From positions 1 to 48,938 of the IMG/VR virus record IMGVR_UViG_3300041583_000259: 48,938 nucleotides of DNA; one strand, written 5' to 3'. The DNA comes from a virus. The position numbers were made by a program, and so were the translations under genes. Below are positions 14,945-21,766 of the stretch, piece after piece. The notes under the pieces are model-generated. The model did no database searches. It was not told the DNA's origin and saw only the letters and a program-made list of their open reading frames with translations. Numbering within the stretch: the first letter of the stretch is position 1; each line of letters opens with the position of its first letter.

Positions 14945-15970
14945 ATGTGTGGTATCGGAGGATTTTCATTATCAGAAAAGTCGAGCATAAACGCTCGCAA
15001 GCTTTCAAACATCATGCTCTCAGAGCTAGATGTCCGTGGTAACCAAGCTTCAGGCTTTGGTTACCAGACAGCAACCAAACAGGGCCTGTATAAAAAAGAC
15101 GTAGCAGGTTCGGCGCTGTCCCTAAAGTCCATGCCCAAGGATGCCAAGAATGTAATTCTGCACACCAGATTTGCAACCCACGGCACAATCATTGACATGG
15201 AAAATAACCACCCTGTCCAGTCGCCAGATGAGACTATTGACCTAGTTCACAATGGCGTTATTTTCAATCACGATGTAGTTCGCAAGGAATTGTCTTACAA
15301 GTTGCCAGAGGTAGACACCTCAGTAATACCTGCAATCCTGCAGAAGTTTGACAGCAACACCGACAAGTTCAACATGCTTGACGGCGATGCTTCCGTTGCA
15401 TGGCTAGACAAAAAGAAAATAGGAGTTATGCAGGTCGCAAGAATTGCACACTCTCCACTCTTTATTGCTCAGGTCAAGGATGGTTCATTCCTATTTGCAT
15501 CAACTGCAAAGATTCTGCAATCCACGATTGACAAAATGCACCTCAAGATTGACTTCTTCCAAGAGGTCCAAGAGCGCAAATTGTATTCCATCAAAGCTGG
15601 TCGCATCATCACAGTTTCAGACCTGCCCGAAATGGATCCAAAGTACGAAGATAAGTCATTCAAGAACTATGGCTCATACCGCAACATGACATCAGGAGGT
15701 CACGGAAACTCAAAAGCTACCGGTATGCCAATCAAGTCACTCTGGGGCGATGTAATCATCCCCGAGAGCTGGTACGACTACGACGAAGAATCAGAAGGAG
15801 GTTATCCAGATGTTGTCGGATTATCCGCAAATCAGTACGGCGAATATTTCGACAAGAATGGTGTCTTTATGGGCGACTATAACGACATGGTTGATTGGGG
15901 AATTATTGATCCAAGTGCTCCAGAAATACAGGAGGAAAACTTCTACTTTGAAGAGTACAAAATCAGCTAA
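14945..15970 (+). CDS. Class II glutamine amidotransferase-like protein
   Basis: A 341-residue Ntn-hydrolase-type protein. With the start at ATG 14945 the second residue is the nucleophilic Cys (MCGIGGFSL), as required after Met removal; AGAAGG sits 8 nt upstream. Further class II hallmarks are LHTRFATHG, ENNHPVQSPD and LVHNGVIFNHD, which bind glutamine and form the oxyanion hole. The enzyme releases ammonia from glutamine for a partner synthetase. The C-terminal about 100 residues are acidic and match no synthetase, so the acceptor is a separate protein. The amidoligase-like gene across the control region is the obvious candidate. It has its own promoter. Confidence 0.85.
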   Translation: MCGIGGFSLSEKSSINARKLSNIMLSELDVRGNQASGFGYQTATKQGLYKKDVAGSALSLKSMPKDAKNVILHTRFATHGTIIDMENNHPVQSPDETIDLVHNGVIFNHDVVRKELSYKLPEVDTSVIPAILQKFDSNTDKFNMLDGDASVAWLDKKKIGVMQVARIAHSPLFIAQVKDGSFLFASTAKILQSTIDKMHLKIDFFQEVQERKLYSIKAGRIITVSDLPEMDPKYEDKSFKNYGSYRNMTSGGHGNSKATGMPIKSLWGDVIIPESWYDYDEESEGGYPDVVGLSANQYGEYFDKNGVFMGDYNDMVDWGIIDPSAPEIQEENFYFEEYKIS

Positions 15971-15987
15971 AAAACCAAATAAAAAAG

Positions 15988-15996
15988 TTATCCACA
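15988..15996 (+). promoter_or_regulatory. DnaA box
   Basis: TTATCCACA, a perfect match to the TTATNCACA consensus, 15 bases before the large hairpin. Only this one perfect box was noticed in the region. Confidence 0.55.
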
Positions 15997-16010
15997 GGTA
16001 CCACTTTTTC

Positions 16011-16082
16011 ACCCCCGTCTCTCTCTCCAACTATCTAACTATATAATTACATATATATATAGTAAGGGGGAGAGAGGGGGGT
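16011..16082. other. Long imperfect hairpin with AT-rich core
   Basis: A C/T-rich arm (16011-16028) faces a G/A-rich arm (16066-16082). Inside, ACTATATA and TATATAGT form a second perfect stem. The inner 37 bases are almost pure A/T. It could extrude as a cruciform, serve as an unwinding element, or act as a terminator. Confidence 0.55.
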
Positions 16083-16191
16083 CGAGGAGCCTCAATTTGG
16101 GACAGATATGGAGCACTTTTGACCCCTTTTGTTGCACATACGTTCCAAAAAACATGACATACCCAAATAACACTTCAAAAAAAACACACTA

Positions 16192-16215
16192 TTCCCGACA
16201 ATAGCATGTCGGGAA
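16192..16215. promoter_or_regulatory. Inverted repeat, possible operator
   Basis: TTCCCGACA and TGTCGGGAA form perfect 9-bp arms around a 6-base centre, just before an ACATAGCG motif and a small gene. No T-run follows on the plus strand, so an operator is more likely than a terminator. Confidence 0.5.
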
Positions 16216-16328
16216 ATAGCCCAAAAATTATCTAGCTACATAGCGTTATAACAATTGAAATGGGACGAATATGCAACAAACGCACTTTTTCACCCAAAAA
16301 TAATTCACCTAAAAAAGGAGCTAAAAAC

Positions 16329-16646
16329 ATGCTACAAGTAACCTACAAAAGCACAAAAAGCGACCACACACTATCAGGCATTTTATCGATCGAAGCGAAC
16401 AACGAAATGGATCTAATCACACTCGGCAATCCAGACACTGGAACCCTCGTAGGAATGATTTATGAACAGCATGACGGCTTCGTATTTACACCAGAAGCAG
16501 AAGACCTCAGAGAGTACGATGCGGTCTCAAGTTACGGCGAAGCCATGCTAAATGTATTTGTTGAGATTGCGAATAACACCCTCTTATCTCATGAGTTTGC
16601 AGTTCTGGTAAACAGGAAGGCGATGGCCCAAAAAGAATTATTCTGA
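16329..16646 (+). CDS. Hypothetical protein
   Basis: A 105-residue acidic protein of unknown function. An N-terminal beta pattern (LQVTYKSTKSDHTLSGILSIE) is followed by FVFTPEAEDLREYD and a C-terminal helix. The ATG at 16329 has AAAAAGGAG 7 nt upstream; a longer reading from 16260 has no ribosome site. Confidence 0.65.
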   Translation: MLQVTYKSTKSDHTLSGILSIEANNEMDLITLGNPDTGTLVGMIYEQHDGFVFTPEAEDLREYDAVSSYGEAMLNVFVEIANNTLLSHEFAVLVNRKAMAQKELF

Positions 16647-16651
16647 TTGGC

Positions 16652-16680
16652 TTGACATTTATAAATAGCACGATTACGCT
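16652..16680 (+). promoter_or_regulatory. Plus-strand promoter 3
   Basis: TTGACA (16652-16657), 17-nt spacer, TACGCT (16675-16680). The -10 overlaps an inverted copy of ACATAGCG (16677-16684), suggesting regulation by the factor that reads that motif. It drives the run of small genes from 16742. Confidence 0.7.
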
Positions 16681-16741
16681 ATGTAATAACACACCGCAAT
16701 AGTCCACCTAAATAACCACTAAATTCAGAAGGAGAAACCAA

Positions 16742-17080
16742 ATGGCACTAACACCGGAGATTCAAATCAGAGAAGACATCCAAGAAAATTTGGTTGAGCT
16801 CCTCAACTCCTCTTACCCCGAGGACATGCTAAATGAAATGGCAGACGGCTTTGTTCCAATGTATTACTCAGACATAATCGCTGAGTGGATGGAGCTACCA
16901 GCAGACTTTCAGGACTCTTGGACAGAGTACGGAATGGACGAATCATTCGTGCATGGTGGCATCAGTCGCCTCATGACGATCGATTTGGCAGGCTACTACC
17001 AGAGCGAATACCACAGGCTTTACCGCATCATGTCCGAAGAAGTCGAAGAAGAAGCACTGGCAGAACAGGAGACTAACTAA
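16742..17080 (+). CDS. Hypothetical acidic protein
   Basis: A 112-residue, strongly acidic, mostly helical protein ending in a Glu-rich tail (SEEVEEEALAEQE). AGAAGGAG precedes the ATG by 7 nt. Its stop overlaps the next start (TAATG), beginning a chain of coupled small genes. Small acidic early proteins often inhibit or mimic host targets; nothing specific can be said here. Confidence 0.7.
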   Translation: MALTPEIQIREDIQENLVELLNSSYPEDMLNEMADGFVPMYYSDIIAEWMELPADFQDSWTEYGMDESFVHGGISRLMTIDLAGYYQSEYHRLYRIMSEEVEEEALAEQETN

Positions 17081-17439
17081 TGACTTACGCAAGGCCTAGA
17101 GATGGGTTTAGGTGGGAAAGCCTAACCCTCAAGGATGTTGAAGGCGTGGAGCTATGCTGGGGGGCTTCCCTGCCCCTTTCAGCCAGTCCCGATAAGTGGC
17201 TCAGGGTCATAGGCTTTGATGAAAGCACCTGTCTCTACATCATTACAGATGATGACGACAACTGCTTTACGGCTCAACCTATTGACTTAGAGTTTAGCGA
17301 AGTGCTGCCCAAGCCCTCAACTGGCAAACACGCTGGAGGAAGAGACAACACTAGGGATTTGGACATTGCTAGAGACTGGGCGCTTATGGAGGCCCTTGCA
17401 CAGGTAGACAAACTAACCGAATTACTAAGGAGAAACTAA
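17080..17439 (+). CDS. Hypothetical protein
   Basis: A 119-residue protein. RWESLTLKDVEGVELCWG and VIGFDESTCLYIITDDDDN suggest a small beta domain, followed by a C-terminal helix (DIARDWALMEALAQVDKLTELL). The start is coupled to the previous stop. Family unknown. Confidence 0.65.
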   Translation: MTYARPRDGFRWESLTLKDVEGVELCWGASLPLSASPDKWLRVIGFDESTCLYIITDDDDNCFTAQPIDLEFSEVLPKPSTGKHAGGRDNTRDLDIARDWALMEALAQVDKLTELLRRN

Positions 17440-17615
17440 TGAAGACATTTACAGTAGACGTAACACTAACGCTTTCGATCACCGCAAAGGATGCAGACAC
17501 AGCTTGGCATCAGGCCAGCGCTCTGGGAATGTTGCTGGCAATAAATGCCTCGGAAAAGCACTTCTCGGTGGAGCTACAGAACATCGAAGAGCCAGAAGAG
17601 ATGGGGGACAACTAA
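17439..17615 (+). CDS. Hypothetical small protein
   Basis: A 58-residue protein starting MKTFTVDVTLTLSITAKDAD, a single beta strand pair then a helix (TAWHQASALGMLLAI) and an acidic end. The beta-alpha pattern resembles the gene at 18767. AAGGAG lies 7 nt upstream, and both ends share the TAATG overlap with its neighbours, which supports it as a real coupled gene. Confidence 0.65.
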   Translation: MKTFTVDVTLTLSITAKDADTAWHQASALGMLLAINASEKHFSVELQNIEEPEEMGDN

Positions 17616-17812
17616 TGCCAACATTCCAAGGCTGGTACCAGATCGAGGAACACGGAAAGCTTTGGTTTGATGCAGACTCTATGGCCCACGCTCAGGAGCT
17701 TCTAGAGCAGGTCAAGACGGGTCAGATCGAGATGGAGGAACTCCCAAGCTGTGGCATCAAGCTAAAGGGGGAGCACCTCGAGGTGGAATCCCTAGAGGAG
17801 CTTCGCTACTAA
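17615..17812 (+). CDS. Hypothetical small protein
   Basis: A 65-residue protein (MPTFQGWYQIEEHGKLWF start) with a beta-helix-beta pattern and acidic C-terminus. I placed the start at the ATG overlapping the previous stop rather than the longer frame from 17504, which would overlap the preceding gene fully. Confidence 0.65.
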   Translation: MPTFQGWYQIEEHGKLWFDADSMAHAQELLEQVKTGQIEMEELPSCGIKLKGEHLEVESLEELRY

Positions 17813-17904
17813 TGTCAGACAGGCTAATAATCAGATTCGGAAGGACTCTGGTAGCGGTGACTTTCATTTACATGACAATTCAAATAATTAGGGCTACGGC
17901 CTAA
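17812..17904 (+). CDS. Putative 30-residue membrane peptide
   Basis: MSDRLIIRFGRTLVAV is followed by a hydrophobic stretch with Phe, Ile, Met and Tyr, making one short membrane segment. The TAATG overlap with the preceding gene matches the coupling used throughout this operon, which is the main support. No family known. Confidence 0.4.
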   Translation: MSDRLIIRFGRTLVAVTFIYMTIQIIRATA

Positions 17905-17934
17905 GCACAACTCACAAGACAAAGGAGAAACACA

Positions 17935-18141
17935 ATGGTAAATTTCATTTACGACCTGCCAGCTATGAGATATCTAGACGGCACACAGCTTGACCAAGAA
18001 GAGGTATCGAAGATTATCAGTGGGGCCAGAGAGGTTTCGATCATTGGCTTTTGCTCAGAAACTGGCTACAATATTTTAGAAACTGGCGATGAACTTATCA
18101 TCGTCCACTCAGCAGACATCAGAGAATCAGGAGCTAACTAA
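17935..18141 (+). CDS. Hypothetical small protein
   Basis: A 68-residue acidic protein: N-terminal YDLPAMRYLDGTQLDQEEV, then EVSIIGFCSETGYNILE and ELIIVHSADI strands. AAAGGAG lies 8 nt before the ATG. The stop overlaps the next start. Confidence 0.65.
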   Translation: MVNFIYDLPAMRYLDGTQLDQEEVSKIISGAREVSIIGFCSETGYNILETGDELIIVHSADIRESGAN

Positions 18142-18770
18142 TGCCAAACCATGTTTTCAACTTACTACAGATTGAATCAGACAATAAGGAGGCACTAGAC
18201 GACCTAGTGACCTTATTGGGCAAGCAGTATAAAACTACCTATACCGTTTACAGTAAGGATGAATTTACTGGCGTGTCCATCAAGGAGCTTCAGGAGGCCA
18301 CTAAGGGCGGAAAGTTTAGCTTCCATAACATTGTGCCAGCTCCTCTTGGCGAGGGCTACGACGAGGCTCTGGACGACACTGGGGGAGCATCTCAGGGCTG
18401 GTACGAATGGAACAGAGACAACTGGGACACAAAGTGGGATGCTTACGATGTTACGACACAGCGTTTGACAGACCTTATTGTGAGTTACGACTTCACCACC
18501 GCTTGGTCACCACCGATGGTTGTTATAGAGACGCTGGCAAAACAATACCCAGATATGAAGATTACCTTTACCTTTACCGAGGAGAACGGCTGGGGTGCAG
18601 AGATGCAGTCTGAAGCAGGTTCTGGTGAGCTGGTAGAGATTGCAAAGTGGGACGAACCAAACTCTCACAGCGACTATGTAGCCAGACACAAAGAGTACCA
18701 ATGCGTCTGCTCATGGGGCGAAGGGGACGACCTTTACGCTGACTGCCCAAGAGAGGAAGTGAACGCATGA
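18141..18770 (+). CDS. DUF1281/YubB-like ferredoxin-fold protein
   Basis: A 209-residue protein with the pattern of the api92/YubB family: MPNHVFNLLQI start, FSFHNIVPAP, WYEWNRDNWDTKWDAYDV, FTTAWSPPMVVIETLAKQYPDM and a late GWGAEM. The family is common on phages and plasmids. It is predicted to have a ferredoxin-like fold, with no firmly established function. The start is coupled to the previous gene. The C-terminal tail holds two Cys pairs of uncertain meaning (YQCVCS, ADCP). Confidence 0.75.
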   Translation: MPNHVFNLLQIESDNKEALDDLVTLLGKQYKTTYTVYSKDEFTGVSIKELQEATKGGKFSFHNIVPAPLGEGYDEALDDTGGASQGWYEWNRDNWDTKWDAYDVTTQRLTDLIVSYDFTTAWSPPMVVIETLAKQYPDMKITFTFTEENGWGAEMQSEAGSGELVEIAKWDEPNSHSDYVARHKEYQCVCSWGEGDDLYADCPREEVNA

Positions 18771-18913
18771 AGTCCTATAGAGTCACCTACATTGTAGAGA
18801 TATTGATCGATGCGCTAGACCAAGACGAAGCTCTGGACTTAGCGATAGACGAACTAAAGGGAGCACCAGAAGGCTCATTCGAGGTAGAGGAGTTACAAAG
18901 TGGCGATTACTAA
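18767..18913 (+). CDS. Hypothetical 48-residue protein
   Basis: MKSYRVTYIVEILIDALDQD, then a helix and a final strand: one beta-alpha-beta unit similar in outline to the gene at 17439. Its ATG overlaps the upstream TGA (ATGA), and its end contains the ribosome site of the next gene. Confidence 0.6.
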   Translation: MKSYRVTYIVEILIDALDQDEALDLAIDELKGAPEGSFEVEELQSGDY

Positions 18914-19229
18914 ACTCAGGCACGTTGGCATCCAGATAAACGAAGGGGTGCTCACGATGAGTGCCTACAAGTTTGTGCTCAAGGGCACCAGCTTGAGCGT
19001 GGACTACCAGTGGCGCTCTGAGGATGACTTTACCTGCAACTTCAACAAGAGGAACCACAACGTGATTGCCTACATCCTCGACCTGGAGGAGTGGGACATG
19101 AGGGGTAGCTGGGAGGGTTACAGTGGAAACACCACGACCGAAGAGCTATCTATTGGAGATACACCAACCAGAATTGCCAAGTGGCTCAAGGCCATGAAAA
19201 CATACGAACTAAGAATTGGAGAAAAGTAA
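18900..19229 (+). CDS. Hypothetical protein
   Basis: A 109-residue protein of unknown function with a beta-rich middle (YKFVLKGTSLSVDYQW, FTCNFNKRNHNVIAYILDLEEW). The GTG start at 18900 has GAGGAG 8 nt upstream. An ATG at 18957 (MSAYKFVL) is a possible alternative giving 90 residues. The stop overlaps the next ATG. Confidence 0.6.
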   Translation: MAITKLRHVGIQINEGVLTMSAYKFVLKGTSLSVDYQWRSEDDFTCNFNKRNHNVIAYILDLEEWDMRGSWEGYSGNTTTEELSIGDTPTRIAKWLKAMKTYELRIGEK

Positions 19230-19444
19230 TGAAGAAAATGTATGTAACAGCAGAGGGCATGTGGGGAGTTATTACCCCGAATGGCTTTGTTGTGATTGAC
19301 TGCGAACACTGGACTAGGAGTGACTTTGAGCTGATTGACTGGGCATCTGACAGTAGCAAAATGGAGCTGGCAATGCAGATCGAAGACGCTCACACTCGGA
19401 CCGGTCCTACTTATGTTGATCGAAGGCAGTCCAATGGCCAATAG
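19229..19444 (+). CDS. Hypothetical small protein
   Basis: A 71-residue protein: MKKMYVTAEGMWGVITPNG, then FVVIDCEHWTRSDFELIDWA and a charged tail. The ATG overlaps the previous stop (TAATG), and GGAG lies 8 nt upstream. Confidence 0.65.
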   Translation: MKKMYVTAEGMWGVITPNGFVVIDCEHWTRSDFELIDWASDSSKMELAMQIEDAHTRTGPTYVDRRQSNGQ

Positions 19445-19658
19445 GTTCGAGGCAGACTTCTTGAGCAACACCCTTACAGACAGGGAGACAGGGAGTTCCC
19501 AAAGCTACGACAGCCCCAAGATGACATTGTTAGCCTCTGTGCTGTTCAATGCGCCTACAGAACACCTAATTAGGTGTACAACCTGCAAATGGGCAGGCAC
19601 AACCTCTGAGCCGGAATGTCTGGCTTGTGGCGAAACAAGAATTAGAACACTAGACTAA
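19434..19658 (+). CDS. Small zinc-ribbon protein
   Basis: A 74-residue protein. The C-terminal half has CTTCKWAG and CLACGE, two CxxC knuckles 12 residues apart, typical of a zinc ribbon. GAAGG lies 8 nt before the ATG, and it overlaps the preceding gene by 11 nt. It may bind nucleic acid or act as a protein adaptor; function unknown. Confidence 0.65.
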   Translation: MANRFEADFLSNTLTDRETGSSQSYDSPKMTLLASVLFNAPTEHLIRCTTCKWAGTTSEPECLACGETRIRTLD

Positions 19659-19687
19659 ATAAAACACAAACTATAAGGAGCTACAAA

Positions 19688-19960
19688 ATGTCAGAAAAAC
19701 TAACCTACAAACTAAATATCATTGGCGGAATTTACTCAGCAGTAGATGTAGTCGAATCAATCTCACAGAACAACCCAAGCGTTATCAATGACAATCGGGA
19801 ATACAAACTAACTGATGCTGCAATGCACACAACCCCTGCTGGTCAGATGCTGGCAGAGATTGTGATCGAAACTAACCGCGAGTTCACCGAAGAGGATGCC
19901 CAGAATCTGGGTCAGCAGTTCCTTGGCATTGGATTCAAGTTTGAGAAGGTAGAAGCATAA
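19688..19960 (+). CDS. Hypothetical protein
   Basis: A 90-residue acidic protein (EKLTYKLNIIGGIYSAVDVV start; FTEEDAQNLGQQFLGIGFKFEKV end) with a ferredoxin-like beta-alpha-beta outline. AAGGAG is well placed. Family unknown. Confidence 0.65.
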   Translation: MSEKLTYKLNIIGGIYSAVDVVESISQNNPSVINDNREYKLTDAAMHTTPAGQMLAEIVIETNREFTEEDAQNLGQQFLGIGFKFEKVEA

Positions 19961-20452
19961 ATGAAGGTATCAACAGAAACACAGAAGCTACTGGGTCAAG
20001 TTGTGACAACCAACTTGGCCTACCGCACAGCCAAGGACCTATTAGAAGCCCAGATGAGGGTTGAATTAGAGAGTAAGCTTCTGGAACTCCTAAACAGTCG
20101 TAACAAGGCAGTAAAGGACGCGGATGCCGCTGGGATTCCAAGGACGCACATCGGTAAGGCCATTGGCACGACCAACTACCGCACTGTGCAGGAAATCCTG
20201 GACATGCAACCCTCGGCATACCGCAATCTGTCCACTCAGTCCTACGGCCAGCAGTGGGCCATCAAGGACCTAGAGGATGGCAAATACAATCTCTCGATCG
20301 CAAACCTAGGTGATGCTGGAATGAATGGTGTTGCCGTGGTCAAGTTTGACTTTGAAGGAGAAGAGATTTTCTTTGTAGAAGGCGAAGAGTTTGTTATCGG
20401 TGCTATCTATCGCAACGGACTGGCAGAAGATGTATTGGCCAGCGTTCGCTAA
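19961..20452 (+). CDS. Hypothetical HTH-containing protein
   Basis: A 163-residue protein. Residues about 10-45 form a helical coil. Residues about 48-82 (AVKDADAAGIPRTHIGKAIG, then YRTVQEIL) read as a helix-turn-helix of the type that selects DNA, and the C-terminal half is beta-rich and acidic. It follows the previous gene with no gap. A regulator or DNA-bound accessory factor is plausible, and it is a candidate reader of the repeats in the control region. Confidence 0.6.
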   Translation: MKVSTETQKLLGQVVTTNLAYRTAKDLLEAQMRVELESKLLELLNSRNKAVKDADAAGIPRTHIGKAIGTTNYRTVQEILDMQPSAYRNLSTQSYGQQWAIKDLEDGKYNLSIANLGDAGMNGVAVVKFDFEGEEIFFVEGEEFVIGAIYRNGLAEDVLASVR

Positions 20453-20476
20453 AACGATCATAAAGGGAGCAAATAA

Positions 20477-21085
20477 ATGAGTTACCTATTTATAGGACTA
20501 GACGGAGAGATGTCTTCTAGTGAGCTCAGCGAAGGTGGGAAGCTTATCCAGATTGGCATGTCTACTTCAGACGGGTATCAACTGTCGATGAAGATCAATC
20601 CGGGTGAGTGTCAATGGTCTGAACGTGCCTTTGAGGTTCACGGCATCACACTAGAGTCTTTACAAAAAGAGTCTTTGCCAAATGAAGTCGATGGTCGGGT
20701 TTACGATTGGCTGATTGCGATAGGGGCAGATACTAACCGCAGAGGTAAAACTATCCCTGTCGGTTTCAATGTCGGCGCATTCGACATGCCATTCGTGAAA
20801 GACTCCCTACCTAAAACCTATTCGCTATTCTCAAGAAGGACTGTTGACCTAAACGCGCTTTGTTTTGCCTTAGATTACTCGCTTGATAACGGCATGCCAA
20901 TGAAAGCAGAAACCTGGAAGAAAAGAGCCAAGGCTTACGCCATTGAAAAGATTGGTACAGAGAATCAGCACGATGCTGGTTGGGACTCTCTAATGCACAT
21001 CTATTGTTTTGAGTATCTAAAGGGCGTTATGGGAAACAGGACAAGGAGTCAAGGTGCCGTTACATGTAGCGATATTCATAAATAG
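20477..21085 (+). CDS. DEDDh 3'-5' exonuclease (RNase T/DnaQ-like)
   Basis: A 202-residue enzyme with the four acidic positions of DEDD exonucleases: D9 and E11 in GLDGEM, D103 in NVGAFDMPF, and H165/D170 in QHDAGWD, making it the DEDDh type. It degrades single-stranded DNA or RNA ends from the 3' side, with roles in proofreading-like trimming or nucleotide recycling. AAGGGAG precedes the ATG. The C-terminal tail overlaps the next gene by 32 nt. A second DEDD exonuclease is encoded at 31049. Confidence 0.85.
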   Translation: MSYLFIGLDGEMSSSELSEGGKLIQIGMSTSDGYQLSMKINPGECQWSERAFEVHGITLESLQKESLPNEVDGRVYDWLIAIGADTNRRGKTIPVGFNVGAFDMPFVKDSLPKTYSLFSRRTVDLNALCFALDYSLDNGMPMKAETWKKRAKAYAIEKIGTENQHDAGWDSLMHIYCFEYLKGVMGNRTRSQGAVTCSDIHK

Positions 21086-21302
21086 ACATCTACTCAGCGA
21101 GATACATATAGCCAGAGCTGAGGGTGGAACAGATCCGGATGATATAAATACCTATATTGCTGTTACTGGTGACGAACCAATCTGGCTAGAAGATTATGAG
21201 GCAAGTGGAGTCACCTATGAGCATCGCTATGGCGATGGAGCACAGGTTTGTGTTAGAAAAGCAATTGAAGCACTGGAAAAAACTACTAAGGAGAAATTGT
21301 GA
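21054..21302 (+). CDS. Conserved actinophage-type small protein
   Basis: An 82-residue protein (MPLHVAIFINRHLLSEIHIA, then INTYIAVTG and YEHRYGDGAQVCVRKAIEAL). This pattern, ending in 'RYGDGAxVCVRKAI', recurs in actinobacteriophages without known function. The GTG start has AAGGAG 7 nt upstream, which decides it despite the 32-nt overlap with the exonuclease gene. Confidence 0.7.
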   Translation: MPLHVAIFINRHLLSEIHIARAEGGTDPDDINTYIAVTGDEPIWLEDYEASGVTYEHRYGDGAQVCVRKAIEALEKTTKEKL

Positions 21303-21511
21303 TAAAGACTAAAGATCAAGAAAGCAAACAGCAGACTGCTGGCTACTACCAAGGAGTCGACTTTGGGGCCAGTGCAAAACAGAAGCGTGTTCTTGAGCAA
21401 ATCAAGTCTCGCATTTGCTTTGACAACAAAGGTGGCAGAGGTTGCGAGCATTCGAGCTGCTTTTCAATGCGAGAGCTTTTTGAGGAGATTCAAGATGATC
21501 TCATTTTATAA
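21299..21511 (+). CDS. Small protein of a YQGV/ER-R-I paralog family
   Basis: A 70-residue protein with AGYYQGVDFGASAKQKRVLEQI, clearly related to the 67-residue protein at 21563. The end has CFDNKGGRGCEHSSC, a possible metal site. GTG start overlapping the previous stop, with AAGGAG upstream. Confidence 0.6.
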   Translation: MIKTKDQESKQQTAGYYQGVDFGASAKQKRVLEQIKSRICFDNKGGRGCEHSSCFSMRELFEEIQDDLIL

Positions 21512-21566
21512 GAAAAAACGAATAATTGCATTTTTGGTTATAACTACGATTGGAGAACAGCAATGA
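21495..21566 (+). CDS. Putative 23-residue membrane peptide
   Basis: ATG with GAGGAG 7 nt upstream. It encodes a Lys/Arg patch then a short hydrophobic run (IIAFLVITTI), and its TGA overlaps the next ATG. It could be a leader that couples translation of the next gene rather than a functional peptide. Confidence 0.35.
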   Translation: MISFYKKKRIIAFLVITTIGEQQ

Positions 21567-21766
21567 GCCACAGCAGAGATTACGAAGATACCGGCTGGAC
21601 TACTGCCTTTTATCAAGGAGTTCGGGCTGGAACTGAAGATGAACGGCATCGGATACTAGAGGCACTTAGGGCTAAGGCCGCCACCAGAACGATCCTAGAG
21701 ACCCTAGCCGCACCGTTTTACATAGAAGAACTAGAGGCGACCATTATGGAGGGACAAGATGACTAA
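21563..21766 (+). CDS. Small protein of the YQGV/ER-R-I paralog family
   Basis: A 67-residue protein with TAFYQGVRAGTEDERHRILEAL, paralogous to the 21299 gene and distantly to 24408 and 24583. It is probably helical. GGAG lies 8 nt before the ATG. It overlaps the methyltransferase start by 8 nt. Confidence 0.65.
   Translation: MSHSRDYEDTGWTTAFYQGVRAGTEDERHRILEALRAKAATRTILETLAAPFYIEELEATIMEGQDD

Larger units (their letters stand above)
15971..16328. other. Candidate replication origin / non-coding region
   Basis: About 360 bp without a gene. It contains a perfect DnaA box, a long imperfect hairpin with an AT-rich centre, A-rich tracts, a 9-bp inverted repeat and an ACATAGCG motif. This combination of initiator site and easily melted DNA suggests an origin, but part of the structure could terminate the amidotransferase transcript. 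Confidence 0.45.
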
